Assembly (NCBI RefSeq): GCF_035046485.1
Contig: NC_085137.1
Span: 313,359,164-313,423,163 of the forward strand
Direction of reading: 5' to 3'
Length of the DNA stretch: 64,000 nt
Source of the DNA: Aedes albopictus
Lineage: Eukaryota; Arthropoda; Insecta; Diptera; Culicidae
Positions 46,301-56,335 of this stretch are shown piece after piece. The translations under genes and the position numbers were made by a program. Every line of letters starts with the position of its first letter. The stretch's first letter is position 1. The notes beneath the pieces were generated by a model, which ran no database searches, was not told where the DNA came from, and saw nothing but the letters and a program-made list of their open reading frames with translations.

Positions 46301-46695
46301 CGTGTCGTAAGTGGTTTCTGCTAAATCCTCCAAGCTTGATGACTCTTGCAGGTCCGCTATTTGCGGCACAAACTTGTACACCGGAACAGCATTCCTGCGC
46401 CTCAGAATTTTACCCTTTTCCGATGCAAAATATGTATCACCGGGTGCAAAATGAAACTGTAAAACAATTATATTTCACAATAATATTAATAATACATGTT
46501 TTATTGATTGAATTAAAGTTTATATTTACTTACACTGCACAACCTGCAGGTTGCAGAAAGTTCCCTGCTTTCCGGGATGCCACAAAAAGATCGCCAAACC
46601 AGGCAAAGATCTTCATCGGCTGGAAAACGAAAAAATCCAATGTTTTTGAAGCCGAGAGTAGTTTTGTTTGTACAAAACGGTGAAATGCACTTCAT
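43390..46695 (-). CDS. P-element/THAP9-like transposase, 4 exons, 1020 aa
   Basis: Exons on the minus strand are 46695-46534, 46456-45642, 45534-44360 and 44300-43390. All three introns (77, 107 and 59 nt) are GT-AG, and the sum is 3063 nt, an exact multiple of three without stops. Exon 1 starts MKCISPFC. The THAP zinc finger uses CISPFC, a Trp, then CSFHF formed across the first junction, and ends in RRNAVPVY. Exon 2 adds about 270 low-complexity, probably disordered residues. Exon 3 starts with a leucine-zipper-like RIGVLKERCQNLQGVVKEQA and carries the RNase H-like core: IVFDEMSIEEA (Asp near 456), FITSDCGPSNKKLW (Asp near 543), then a GTP-binding-type insertion. Exon 4 carries RFTQDCVENLFSQVR (Glu near 789). 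Family members run about 750-900 aa; exon 2 explains the extra length. It lies wholly inside the TIRs. Splice sites are inferred, not tested. Confidence 0.9.
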
Positions 46696-46945
46696 TTTGG
46701 AAGAAATTATTGTATTCAATTCTGTTCTGATTCGTAAAACTGTCGATGCCGTCACAGCAGAAGCAACGAAAACGAGCCAAGTAAACATAAATAAACAACA
46801 ATAACAGACACTATGAAAGAGGCAAGCGCAAGCTTCAACATTTCAAGGTTGCTAGTTTTTGTCATCATAGGTTGCCAGTTCCATGTTTTTGACAATGATC
46901 AGGTTTCTCCTCTTTGTTTTATCCAGGCTCGTTAATACACATATC

Positions 46946-47137
46946 TGTCGGGGCCGACTAGGCCCTTTATGAAAGAGCGTCAACTGTTTCGGTAAGTCTG
47001 GGAACACTCCACACAAAAGAGAGGCAGAAGACGACGTGGGTCGATAGCGACGAGATCGCATCGCGAGTGCGGGTACGAGAAATAAAAGTAATTGTTAAGA
47101 TCAATTGATGTAAGTTATTTATTCAGTGAATCCGACA
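46946..47137 (+). repeat. 5' LTR of plus-strand Ty3/gypsy, 192 bp
   Basis: The segment runs TGTCGGGGCC...AATCCGACA. It matches 53606-53797 with three differences. The TSD ATATC lies at 46941-46945 and 53798-53802. Two bases after the LTR the leader begins TTTGGCGACGACGGGAT, which has the TGGCG start of a primer-binding site. I do not assign the tRNA. Confidence 0.95.
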
Positions 47138-48044
47138 TATTTGGCGACGACGGGATAAAAAAACGCGACGACCTGTGATTTTGTGGTGCATTTATCGATA
47201 AATCTGATGTTTTTTGCATTTTTCATAGCTATCTGAGCCATTCGAGTTTTTATCGGGAGCGTCGGTCTGGTGGGAAAAAGTGGCCGCCATTTTGAATCGA
47301 AGCGAAAAAAAAATCATCGACGACGACGAGCCGACGAGGGCCACGAGCGGTGCGCGTAAGTGTGAAGAAGAGAGAATTATGAGTTGGGGAGTTTTCTTTG
47401 ATGTGCTTTCCCGGTGTGAAGGGTTGTGTAGTGCAAACGGAGAACAACAGAAAAAAAAAAACGAGAATGACGGTTTTGAAAGCGGCCGATTTTAAGGCCG
47501 GACGGGACGATGGTTGAATTGTTCGCCATTGCTCTGTTGCTAGTAAGATGCAAATCTCAACTTGTACTTCATATTATTGACTAGAAATTTGATCGTTCAT
47601 TTGCTCACTCGTGGTGCACAATCGACTAAAGTTTCAGCTACGTCAGTGCAGTGGAAATTGATATTTGCTTCTTCAAAATCGCGAGGCAAATTGTTAGAAA
47701 GAGAGGGAAGATAGGAAAAATTACACGTCGTCCTGTGCGGCCTTAAAGCTGGTGTCAATAGAAAATAGAAGCCGTGAGAAAGAGAGAAGTAAATGCGAGA
47801 GCGTTCCAATGCGTTCCAATAAGATGAAAGCTGAAGGGGAAAAGTGGCTGGGAGTGAGGCAATTTGTGTTGGGTTTCTGGAGCCGGAAGAGAGAGAGATA
47901 GATAGATGAGTGGAGGAAGGGGTTTGTATCCAGATGTAATCCTATAAGAAAAAAAATCTGAGAAGGAAGGTGGCCAAATAGAACATGAATGAAAAGCAAC
48001 TACTAGAAAAGAGTGATAACGAAAAAAACGGGATACGTTACATA

Positions 48045-48366
48045 CCCGGGTAGAGGTAAAATACTGACGATCAAAACATGATATTGGTTTGATTGATATA
48101 AGAGATAAAAGATCTGAAAATAATATCTGAAAAATGTTCCTGGAACATCTGAACAATATCATAATTTGATATTTCAAGATCATACGAATAGCTCGCTGCT
48201 ATTGGTTAGATCTTACAAAATCTAAATATGATTTGATGATGATGTTCCAGGAGTAAATTTTTGATTTTATTTTTAGATCTTTTATCTCTTATGTCAATCA
48301 AACCCATATCACTTTTTGATCTCCATATCAAAATATGCTATTATTGAGCTCTTTTCCTCTACTCGG
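48045..48366. mobile_element. TA-flanked MITE in the gypsy leader
   Basis: The ends CCCGGGTAGAGG and CCTCTACTCGGG are inverted and flanked by TA. Longer inner arms (GATATAAGAGATAAAAGATCT and its complement near 48275-48295) make the whole element a foldback of about 320 bases. No coding. Confidence 0.8.
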
Positions 48367-48377
48367 GTAGTGGTCGT

Positions 48378-48699
48378 TGTGTACGATGTTGATGCCGAGA
48401 AGATGGTTTTGTACCAATTTGCAGAAAAAGAAGAAATAAGAAAAAATGAAGTGATTGGTTGTGTACCAGATGGTGAAAGAAGTGGTTATGTACCGTTAAT
48501 ATTTTTTTAGAATGGTTGTGTACCAAAGAAAAACAAAGGATTTCAAAGATGATGTTATTTGGGTGCTAACCGTGAACAGTATACCCAAGCGGAAGTTGGT
48601 TTTGTACCGCAGATATGTTCTGCTATAATGGTTATGTACCAAGAAGAAAAACAAATAAAAAAGTGATTGCTTTGCGAAAAAAAAAGGGGTTTTGTATCA
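48378..48699 (+). promoter_or_regulatory. Cluster of GGTTNTGTACC motifs in the gypsy leader
   Basis: Six exact matches to GGTTNTGTACC start at 48405, 48457, 48484, 48514, 48598 and 48630. Degenerate copies lie near 48378 (CGTTGTGTACG) and 48689 (GGTTTTGTATC). All are in the same orientation and spaced 27 to 84 bases. The motif is only partly palindromic (GGT...ACC). A clustered short motif in the leader of a gypsy element recalls the Su(Hw)-site insulator array of Drosophila gypsy, but the motif differs and the binding factor is unknown. Confidence 0.6.
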
Positions 48700-49199
48700 A
48701 GGTTCAAAAAAGAGGTGTTCAATAATAAAGATGATTCATAAATTCAAATTTTGGAAACGGGTAAGTGACCTTCAATGGTATCCGAGAGGTAATTACCATT
48801 GGTAACAGGTGTTAGCAGTGGTTTAGCCGGCACAGGTTCTACACTTCTTTACACGGATAACTAGGGTAAGTCATACAACGTTTTCTTTTTATTACCTTAT
48901 GAGATTTTTGATATCGGAAGGAAATAAAAAAAAACCATTTCTGTTCTTCCCGTTACAAAATAATACGGGGATGTTTGACGAAAAAAAATAAGGTATTAAT
49001 TCTCTTTGAGACAAGGAAACTTGAGAAACGAATGAGGTAATATTAAATTGACTTTTATAATTTTTAATTAACATACGGGACGACCATTATGATACATTGG
49101 GAAATGCACATCAACAAAAATACCAACGTGACAGCTTCTCTTAGGAGCTGAATTTATGCTACATATTATGTATAGGTTAACATGAAATAATTTCACAGG

Positions 49200-50905
49200 A
49201 TGGCATTGCAAAGCAGAATCAAGCCTTTTGATGTAACTATCGAAACCAGCCGTTTACCAACCGAGTGGGAAACGTGGAAGCTGGATTTGGAGTCATTCTT
49301 TCTCGCACATGGAGTTGAGAAACAATCGGACAAGCGAGCACAGTTGGCTTACCTTGGAGGTCCCGGATTACAAGAATTGCTTCGTCTTCTCCCAGGAATC
49401 AACCAGGTGCCTCACGTAACAGCTGACCCACCCTACTACGACGTGGCAATCAAATGTCTTGACCAATACTTCGAGCCTTTCCGTCGCAAGACATACGAGA
49501 GACATCTGTTTCATCAGATTGTGCAACAGACCGGAGAAAGATTTACGGATTTTGTGATGCGACTGCGTAGGCAAATTTCAAGGTGCAGTTATGAGCCTAG
49601 TGTGGTGGAGGAGCTCATTGCAGATCGCATTGCCCAAGGGTGTACTTCAGAGGAGCTACGTACAAAGTTGTTGCAGAAGGACCGCACTCTGGAAGAGGTG
49701 ATCACATTGGGTACAAGTATGGCCGAATCCCACCAGCAATCCAAAAAGCTTGGAAGAACATATCCACGCCAAGAACCGGAAGTGAATGCAGTAGCAAATC
49801 GTCCTCACAGAAATCATCAACATCAAATGAAGCGCCAACCCGTTTTTCAAACTCACTACCAACCCAGGAATCAGCAAAATAACCGTTTCAGTTGCTACGG
49901 CTGTGGACGCCGTGGACATATTCATGGAAGCAGCGAATGTCCAGCAAAGCATACCAAATGTGCTGCTTGCGGAAAGATTGGACACTGGGCAAAACGCTGT
50001 TATGCTAGCGGTGGACTAAAGCGTAGGATGGAAAACGAACCATCGTTTCCTAAGGCGAAACGGATCCGAGCGGTAGCAGACGAAATCGAGAAGGAACAGT
50101 CGAAGGATTATGTATTCTACGCGATGGGAGGCAACGTGTTCACGTTCAAAGTCGGGGGCGTACAAATACCCATGACCATCGATTCCGGGTCGGACGCAAA
50201 CATAATCACCAAGGAGGTATGGGACGAGCTTAAAGAAGCTAAAGTGAACGTCGTAGATATGACAATACAGGTAGACCGGTCACTAGTTGGGTATGCCAGT
50301 AAGCAACCAATGAAAATAACTGGAACATTCAGTGCGCAGATAGAGGCAGGGGAGAACAAGACGATTGCAAAGTTCTACATGGTCGAGGATGGTCAGCGCT
50401 GTTTACTTGGTGATCATACAGCGAAGAAATTAAACGTTCTAAAAGTGGGATTCGACATAAATTCAGTCCAAGCAAATAAGCAAACTCCGTTCCCGAAAAT
50501 ACGTGGAATTGTGGTCGAGATACCAATCGATCATGATGTCCAGCCAGTGCAACAATCATACAGAAGACCGCCGATCGCATGGGAATCGAAGATTGAGGCA
50601 AAGCTTCAATCTCTGCTAGAAAGGGATATCATCGAGCCAGCTCCAGGTCCTTCTCCATGGGTATCACCAGTGGTTCCAGTTATGAAGGACTCCGGTGACG
50701 ATCGCTTGTGTATAGATATGCGCAGAGCAAATCAGGCGGTGCTGCGGGAATCGCATCCTTTACCTCTAGTGGATGAGTTACTTGGATCTGTGAGTGGAGC
50801 AGTACGATTTTCGAAAATCGACATCAAAGATGCCTATCATCAACTTGAGATTTCGGAACGATCGCGTCCAATAACCACATTCATAACCAAACAGGGCCTT
50901 TTCAG
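49200..50905 (+). pseudogene. Ty3/gypsy gag-protease-RT (5' part)
   Basis: ATG at 49200 starts MALQSRIKPFDV. The gag part resembles FEPFRRKTYERHLFHQ and FTDFVMRLRRQ of mag/Mdg-type gag. Two zinc knuckles, CYGCGRRGHIHGSSEC and CAACGKIGHWAKRC, lie at about residues 238 and 259. The protease is MTIDSGSDANII near residue 325. The RT has WVSPVVPVMKD, LCIDMRRANQA, PLPLVDELL and FSKIDIKDAYHQLEI (first catalytic Asp), then TFITKQGLF. Reading stops at TAG 50907-50909, inside a 99-nt insert with GT-AG ends. After it the RT resumes. The clade is not certain. Confidence 0.93.
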
Positions 50906-51004
50906 GTAGACATTTTCAATTTGAATAAAAATAACAGTTTCGAACCACGTAACCATATAAAAAAAACTATTTCGTATATAAACGTATTTTTAATGTCCCT
51001 TTAG
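50906..51004 (+). other. Intron-like 99-nt insert in gypsy RT
   Basis: The insert starts GTAGACATTT, ends TTTTTAATGTCCCTTTAG (polypyrimidine then AG) and is AT-rich. Removing it joins TTC AG to G TAC so that the conserved RT block QGLF-YKRLMFGV is uninterrupted. Ends, length (close to the common insect intron size) and position fit a spliceosomal intron. The alternative is a chance small insertion. No RNA evidence is available. Confidence 0.65.
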
Positions 51005-52166
51005 GTACAAAAGACTCATGTTCGGAGTGAGTTGTGCACCCGAACTATTCCAAAAGGTAATGGAGTCTATTGTAGCGGGTTTGGATGGCGTGATCGTATA
51101 TTTGGATGATGCGGTTGTTTTCGGAACTACAGTTGAAGAGCACGACCGAAGATTGGCAGCATTACTCAAGAGGTTTGCTGAATACAACATCCTGCTTAAT
51201 GAAGAGAAGTGTGTGTATAGCACCGAATGTCTAGAGTTTCTTGGTCATCAGCTGTCTGTTCAGGGTGTAAAACCAACAGAAAGTAGAATTTTGGCTATTC
51301 AAAATTTCCGGGAGTCACAGAACTTGTCAGAACTGAGAAGCTTTCTCGGGTTGGTTTGCTATGTGGGAAGATTTGTTCCGAACCTGGCTTCATTGACAGA
51401 CGCTCTAAGACAAGTTCTCCGTTCAAAAGGTTCGTTTGAGTGGACATGCAAACAGACTTCGGCTTTCCAGCGGATCAAAGAAGAAATCTGTCAAATTCAA
51501 CATCTTGGTTTTTTCAACCCAAAAGACCAGACCAAACTAATGACCGATGCCAGCCCAACTGGACTGGGTGCAGTACTCTTGTAAGTAGACTCCGAAGGGA
51601 ACTGCAGGGTAATTGCCTATGCTAGTAAGGCATTAACGGAACTGGAAAAGAAATACTTTCAAATCGAGCGAGAAGCTTTATCGTTGGTCTGGGGAGTCGA
51701 AAAGTTCCGCCTGTACCTTTTAGGCATCCAGTTCACGTTTATAACCGACTGCAAAGCCCTGAAATTCCTTTTCAGCCCTAGATCAAGACCTTGCACTCGT
51801 ATTGAACGCTGGGTTCTCAGGCTTCAAGGATACACATTCAGAGTGGAACATGTTCCGGGATTCGACAACATAGCAGACGCACTTTCGAGATTAAGTGTGC
51901 CAGCCAGCAAAACGTTTGATGAACCAATCGAAGGACATATTTGGAACATTGTCTCTGAATCGTTACCAATGGCAGTGACGGTTGAAAAGGTAACTGAAGA
52001 CTCTAAGAAAGATGAAACGATTCAAAAGGTTATCGAAGCATTGCAAGAGGGAACTCGAGAAGCCATTCCAAGAGAATTCAAACCGTACATGGATGAATTA
52101 TGCTCAGTCGATGGAGTGCTTTTGAGTGCCAATCGACTGGTCATTCCCACTCAGTTACAAGAACGT
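51005..52166 (+). pseudogene. Ty3/gypsy RT end, RNase H and linker to integrase
   Basis: The frame carries MFGVSCAPELFQ and VIVYLDDAVVF (catalytic YLDD), the thumb with EEKCVY and LEFLGHQL, then RNase H with LMTDASPTGLGAVLL. A TAA at 51582-51584 interrupts it, and the same frame continues with VIAYASKALTELEKKY, EREALSLVWGVEKFRLYL, FITDCKALKFLF and HVPGFDNIADALSRL. The frame is then cut by the SINE at 52167. Only one nonsense codon lies inside the RNase H. Confidence 0.93.
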
Positions 52167-52449
52167 TCTCCTCTCCTCTTCTTGGCGTAACGTCCTCACT
52201 GGGACAAAGCCTGCTTCTCAGCTTAGTGTTCTATGAGCACTTCCACAGTTATTAACTGAGAGCTTCCTCCGCCAATGACCATTTTGCATGTGTATATCGT
52301 GTGGCAGGCACGAAGATACTCTATGCCCAAGGAAGTCAAGGAAATTTCCTTTACGAAAAGATCCTGGACCGACCGGGAATCGAACCCGTCACCCTCAGCA
52401 TGGTCATGCTGAATACCCGTGCGTTTACCGCCTCGGCTATGTGGGCCCA
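52167..52449 (-). mobile_element. tRNA-derived SINE in gypsy pol, minus strand
   Basis: Same family as 24058-24343 but inverted: box B complement GACCGGGAATCGAACCC and box A complement TTTACCGCCTCGGCTAT. Perfect 11-bp duplications TACAAGAACGT flank it (52156-52166 and 52450-52460). It lies in the region just before the integrase zinc-binding domain. It is younger than the retrotransposon. Confidence 0.93.
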
Positions 52450-53553
52450 TACAAGAACGTGTAATTGCTTTAGCTCATGAAGCACACCCGGGTATGGCGG
52501 CGATGAAACGACGGCTTCGACAAAAGGTCTGGTGGCCACAAATGGACAAACAGGTAGAGTTTTTCGTTAAACGATGCAAGGAGTGTACGTTGGTATCCTG
52601 TCTTGGAGCTCCAGAACCACTAAAGCGTATCAAAATGCCAGAAAAGCCCTGGAAAGACATCGCGGTCGACTTCATGGGCCCTCTACCCTCAGGCCACTCT
52701 TTGTTTGTAATAGTTGACTGTTTTAGTCGTTTTACAGAGGCAATTGTGATGAAAACAATTACCGCAAGGCGAACAGTTCAAGCTTTACATGAGACCTTCA
52801 GTAGATTTGGCGTTCCGGAATCTATTAGATCAGACAACGGCCCCCAGTTCATCAGTGAGGAATTCAAATCATACTGTAAAGAATATGGGATCACATTGCT
52901 GAAAACGACTCCCTATTGGCCACAGGCCAACGGAGAAGTAGAGCAAGCTAACAAAACAATATTGAAGCACTTGAAGATCAGCCAAGAGACAGGTAGTGAC
53001 GACTGGATGTGGGACCTAAGATCGTTTTTTATTGATGTACAATTCCACTCCTCATGCATCAACTGGAGTGGCTCCGTCGACATTAATGTTTGGACGCGTG
53101 CTGCGAGACAAACTTCCCGCATTCGGTGATGTTACACTACGGATGGATCAAGAGGCAATATGTGATCGCGATTGGGAAAGAAAACTGAAGGATGCACGGT
53201 ATGCGGATGAACGTCGGCAAGCAAAACCCTCTAACCTGAAGGAGGGAGATGGGGTAGTATGTAAGCGAATGATGAAGGAGAACAAGCTGTCAACTACATT
53301 CGCACCGGAGGAGTTTGAAGTGATTGAACTAAAAGGTTCGGATGCTACATTACGTTCATTCACCTCGGGTCGTGAGGTACATCGAAATGTTGCCCATCTG
53401 AAGCGTTTACTGAAAGACAAACCGATGGAAGAACCAGCTGCGGAGGAATCATCACCAGTACAGGAAAACGAGAATTGGCCTCATCGCGAGGACGTCGAAG
53501 GCGGTAAAACTGTTACCACACGACCAGTCCGGGAACATCGTAGACCCACATAA
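52450..53553 (+). pseudogene. Ty3/gypsy integrase
   Basis: After the SINE the frame gives the zinc-binding HHCC region (HEAHPGMAAMKRRLRQKVWWP...CKECTLVS). The DDE core follows: IAVDFMGPLPSG (first Asp), SIRSDNGPQFIS (second Asp) and ANGEVEQANKTILKHL (Glu). A one-base gain in the T-run near 53025 shifts the frame. The C-terminal part (NSTPHASTGVAPSTLMFGR, then LKEGDGVVCKR) reads in the next frame to TAA at 53553. The polypurine tract and 3' LTR follow directly. Confidence 0.93.
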
Positions 53554-53605
53554 CTCAATGAATATCAAATGAATGCAGTTCACGACTTTTAAAGAAAAGG
53601 GGGGA

Positions 53606-53797
53606 TGTCGGGGCCGACTAGGCCCTTTATGAAAGAGCGTCAACTGTTTCGGTAAGTCTGGGAATACTCCACACAAAAGAGAGGCAGAAGACGACGTGGG
53701 TCGATAGCGACGAAATCGCATCGCGAGTGCGGGTATGAGAAATAAAAGTAATTGTTAAGATCAATTGATGTAAGTTATTTATTCAGTGAATCCGACA
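53606..53797 (+). repeat. 3' LTR of plus-strand Ty3/gypsy
   Basis: Partner of 46946-47137. The three differences I find are AACACTCC/AATACTCC, GACGAGATC/GACGAAATC and GGTACGAG/GGTATGAG. It is followed by ATATC. Confidence 0.95.
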
Positions 53798-53802
53798 ATA
53801 TC

Positions 53803-54120
53803 TACATTATATAACAAAATAAAATATTTAGAATAGTCTGTACCATCTGTAAAAAACAGCATGCTTTGATTGAGACTATTTGAGAATAGATTGTGAACAA
53901 GTAGTAGAAATCATACAATCAATAAAATTATTGTTAAATTTGAAAAGCCTTTTCTTTTCATTCAAAAAAAGATCTAAGTAGGCATGTTCAGTTGCTAAGG
54001 TAACGTTTTAGTTGGACAGAGAAAACATTGCACGGTTCGCTCAGTTCAGTACTAAATTGTTCCACGTGGTATTCAGTGAGTTGGCGCTTAATTAGTTCGA
54101 TTGCTTGTCCGAAGATCACG
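53803..54120. other. Unassigned sequence upstream of a cysteine-rich gene
   Basis: AT-rich DNA. The last ~100 bases before the ATG at 54121 could be a promoter or 5' UTR of the next gene, but I see no TATA box I would trust. Confidence 0.35.
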
Positions 54121-55735
54121 ATGCCGAAGCCGAAGACACATGAAGAAAATCGAGGAAAAGTGTGTGTTCTGTGTCTTAAGAAAGTGGGTTTGAGAGCCAT
54201 TTCCGAAAGTGTGCGTCAGACTATTAAAGAACGTAACATAGGGGTAGGCGGGGCAAAATGGACACCCGAGGCAGAATGGACACCCTCAATATTTGGATAT
54301 ATGCGAACTTTTTTGAACTTTTAATGAATGCAGAATATAGTGCATTTGTCTAAAACTTAGTTTCAGGAAAGAAACATTCGAAATTAAAATTATACTTGAT
54401 TTTACACGAAAAAGTTGCGTCCTCCGTTTTTTGTGCATGGAAATTATAATTTTCACACCATCTAAAATAAGATTTAGTGATTAATTTATTGCAGGTCGAT
54501 TAAAACCTGATATTTCTAGAGCACATGCAAGTAGTTTTACTGTATCTACATGTTTAACATGTTTATATTTTCTTCCTTATTATATCAAAAATTAAGTTTG
54601 GAAACATCTTCTGCTGCCGGGGCAAAATGGACACTCACCTTTTTGAAAGGAGCGGCAAGGGAAAAATATAACCTAAATCACAAACCAACCAAATTCTTCG
54701 ATTTCAGTATATTTTCGGTTAAATGTTCACTATAGTAGACATAGGGTGAAACAAATTGGTCAAAAAACGACAGCAGTGGAAAATAGTTGTTCTAGGCACA
54801 GCTGTACATGCCGACAAAAACGAAGCTTTATCCAAAACAGCCTGAATTTAAATTAACTGAACAAAAATGAACTACTTCGGCGTATTATTCATCCATAAAA
54901 GTTATTTTGTAATGAAATGGCTTTATAGATGTAAATAATGTACGAAATTCGTAAAAATCTCATGGTGTTCATATTGCCCCATGGGGGTGTCCATTCTGCT
55001 CCGTATGCTTGAAGACGGTCATGAAAAACTAACATTTTTCATAACATTTTTTTGAAGTGGATAAATCATTTTTCTTCGTGAGCATTCTTATGCAATAGAT
55101 GCTAAATAGACTTTAAAAGGATAAATGTATCAAAAAACTAAACTTTTTTGACATCTTGCCAGGTAAAGTTGGCAAAAACCTTAGGGTGTCCATATTGCCC
55201 CGCCTACCCCTACCAGACATCGACGTGAAAAAATGGTACTACCCTACACGCATATGCGCACATTGTTCATTCGTGCTGCATTCAGACACCCAGGATTGTA
55301 AGCAAGATGTGGAAATGTTTCCTTACCAGTTGAACACCAAGCTTGAAACAAGTAAAGTGCAGATATGTAAGTTCGTTTTGAAATGTTGAGCATTAGTTTA
55401 AATTAGACCTTCTTTATCAAAAGACTCGTCAGTGTGAAATATGCGTCGCTGCTCGTATAAATCTGTCGAATATGTCGAAACCATTAACTCCTGTGAAGAA
55501 AAGAGGTCGGCCTCTTGTTTCAAATGAATCGAAGAAACCGCGCATTCTGAATATGTGCAATCTTTGTTTCACCGAACTTGGAAGAGGACGGCCACATTAG
55601 CAAAGTCCAAAAGCACGAGAACCTTCTGAACATTCTCAAAGATGATGTTGGTGAGGTCGGAGATAGCGTTGTGAGCTCTTTTGTCCGGGAAAAGAGATCG
55701 AACGATGACGGGTTTATAACTTTATCAAACCTCAG
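54121..55735 (+). pseudogene. Cysteine-rich protein gene A, broken
   Basis: ATG at 54121 opens a basic N-terminus, then KVCVLCLKKVGLRAISESVR. A MITE (54241-55210) interrupts the frame, and the same frame resumes with DVKKWYYPTRICAHC. Later blocks are QCEICVAARI, KKRGRPLVSNESKKPR, NMCNLCFTELGRG and KVQKHENLLNILKDD, ending near FITLSN. The region 55370-55440 needs an intron or frameshift, and a two-base change lies near 55599. Paired cysteines (CVLC, CAHC, CEIC, CNLC) and a GRP hook suggest a zinc-binding, DNA- or chromatin-associated protein. I do not recognise the family with confidence. Its paralogue B faces it on the other strand. Confidence 0.6.
54241..55210. mobile_element. TA-flanked MITE, 970 bp, in gene A
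   Basis: The ends GGGGTAGGCGGGGCAAAATG and, on the other strand, GGGGTAGGCGGGGCAATATG form a TIR of about 28 bp continuing into GACACCC. TA flanks both sides (54239-54240 and 55211-55212). Removing it leaves the codons of gene A in frame. Internal copies of ATGGACACYC and its complement recur. A similar end starts near 63453. Confidence 0.9.
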
Positions 55736-56335
55736 GAGATTACCGTCGTTGTGGACTCAGAATTCAGCTTACCAGAATCGGACGATTTGTCAGCCAAGAA
55801 ATGACATACTGCAGCATCAGATGACTTCAGCGTTCCCTTCTTTTCATTGAGGATTCTTGAAAGGTTTTCATCGCGACTTGTTGAAGTACAGAAGTGTGTT
55901 TTGTCCCGTCTAACTTCCGTCAGACACAAATTGCACATCTTGACCAACTTTGAATCATTTTCAAAATCGAATTTTCTCGGGTGGCCCCCAATTCGCTGTT
56001 TTGCAATTTTATTCGGCAATTTTTTTTTCCATAGTGCACTGCAGGAGCCCCACAAATTTCACATGAGCATTTAGAATTTCCTCGGGTATTTTTTGAAATG
56101 TTGTATTGGTAGCTGTAAACGTTGATGGCATTTTCACCTCTCGATTTCTGGCCACAATTCATCCTGCAGGTTGCGCATATTACACTAGGATAGTACCATC
56201 CACATGTATATCCACATCCCTTAAATAACACTTTTTTATAACTTCTCGGGTGTTGCACGTAATTTGCCTCAAGTTTTTCTCAGTTAAAAGACATAGGATA
56301 TACACTTTTGGTCGACTAGCTTCGTGGTTCTTCAT
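55735..56335 (-). pseudogene. Cysteine-rich protein gene B, inverted paralogue of A
   Basis: On the minus strand an ATG at 56335-56333 starts MKNHEASRPKVYILC. The block DVDIHV follows, then after a one-base shift near 56200 GWYYPSVICATC. Further blocks are CSCEICGAPAV and, in another frame, KLVKMCNLCLTEVRRDKTHFC, SRDENLSRIL and finally SESTTTVIS. Order and spacing match gene A block for block, including the WYYP..IC..C unit and MCNLC. No MITE or intron splits it. At least two frameshifts make it non-functional as drawn. The two genes converge tail to tail at about 55735. Confidence 0.6.

Larger units (their letters stand above)
42025..46934 (-). mobile_element. P-type DNA transposon, apparently complete
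   Basis: A 4910-bp element is bounded by perfect 32-bp terminal inverted repeats beginning TAACGAGCCTGGATAAAACA. It is flanked by a perfect 8-bp duplication ATACACAT (42017-42024 and 46935-46942). An 8-bp TSD and ~31-bp TIR are the hallmarks of P elements. Just inside the TIRs there is further inverted similarity (GTCAAAATTGGAAC and GTCAAAAACATGGAAC). It encodes one four-exon THAP-type transposase on the minus strand. The ~1.3-kb segment between 42057 and the poly(A) signal at 43343 is noncoding. Confidence 0.93.
46946..53797 (+). mobile_element. Full-length Ty3/gypsy LTR retrotransposon
   Basis: This 6852-bp element has 192-bp LTRs (98.4% identical by my count), a 5-bp TSD ATATC and a polypurine tract AAAGAAAAGGGGGGA just before the 3' LTR. 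The gag-protease-RT-RNase H-integrase order is typical of Ty3/gypsy. It carries an unusually long ~2-kb leader, an intron-like insert in RT, a nonsense codon, a SINE and a T-run frameshift. Its left TSD overlaps the P-element TSD by two bases, so the two elements abut. Confidence 0.95.
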
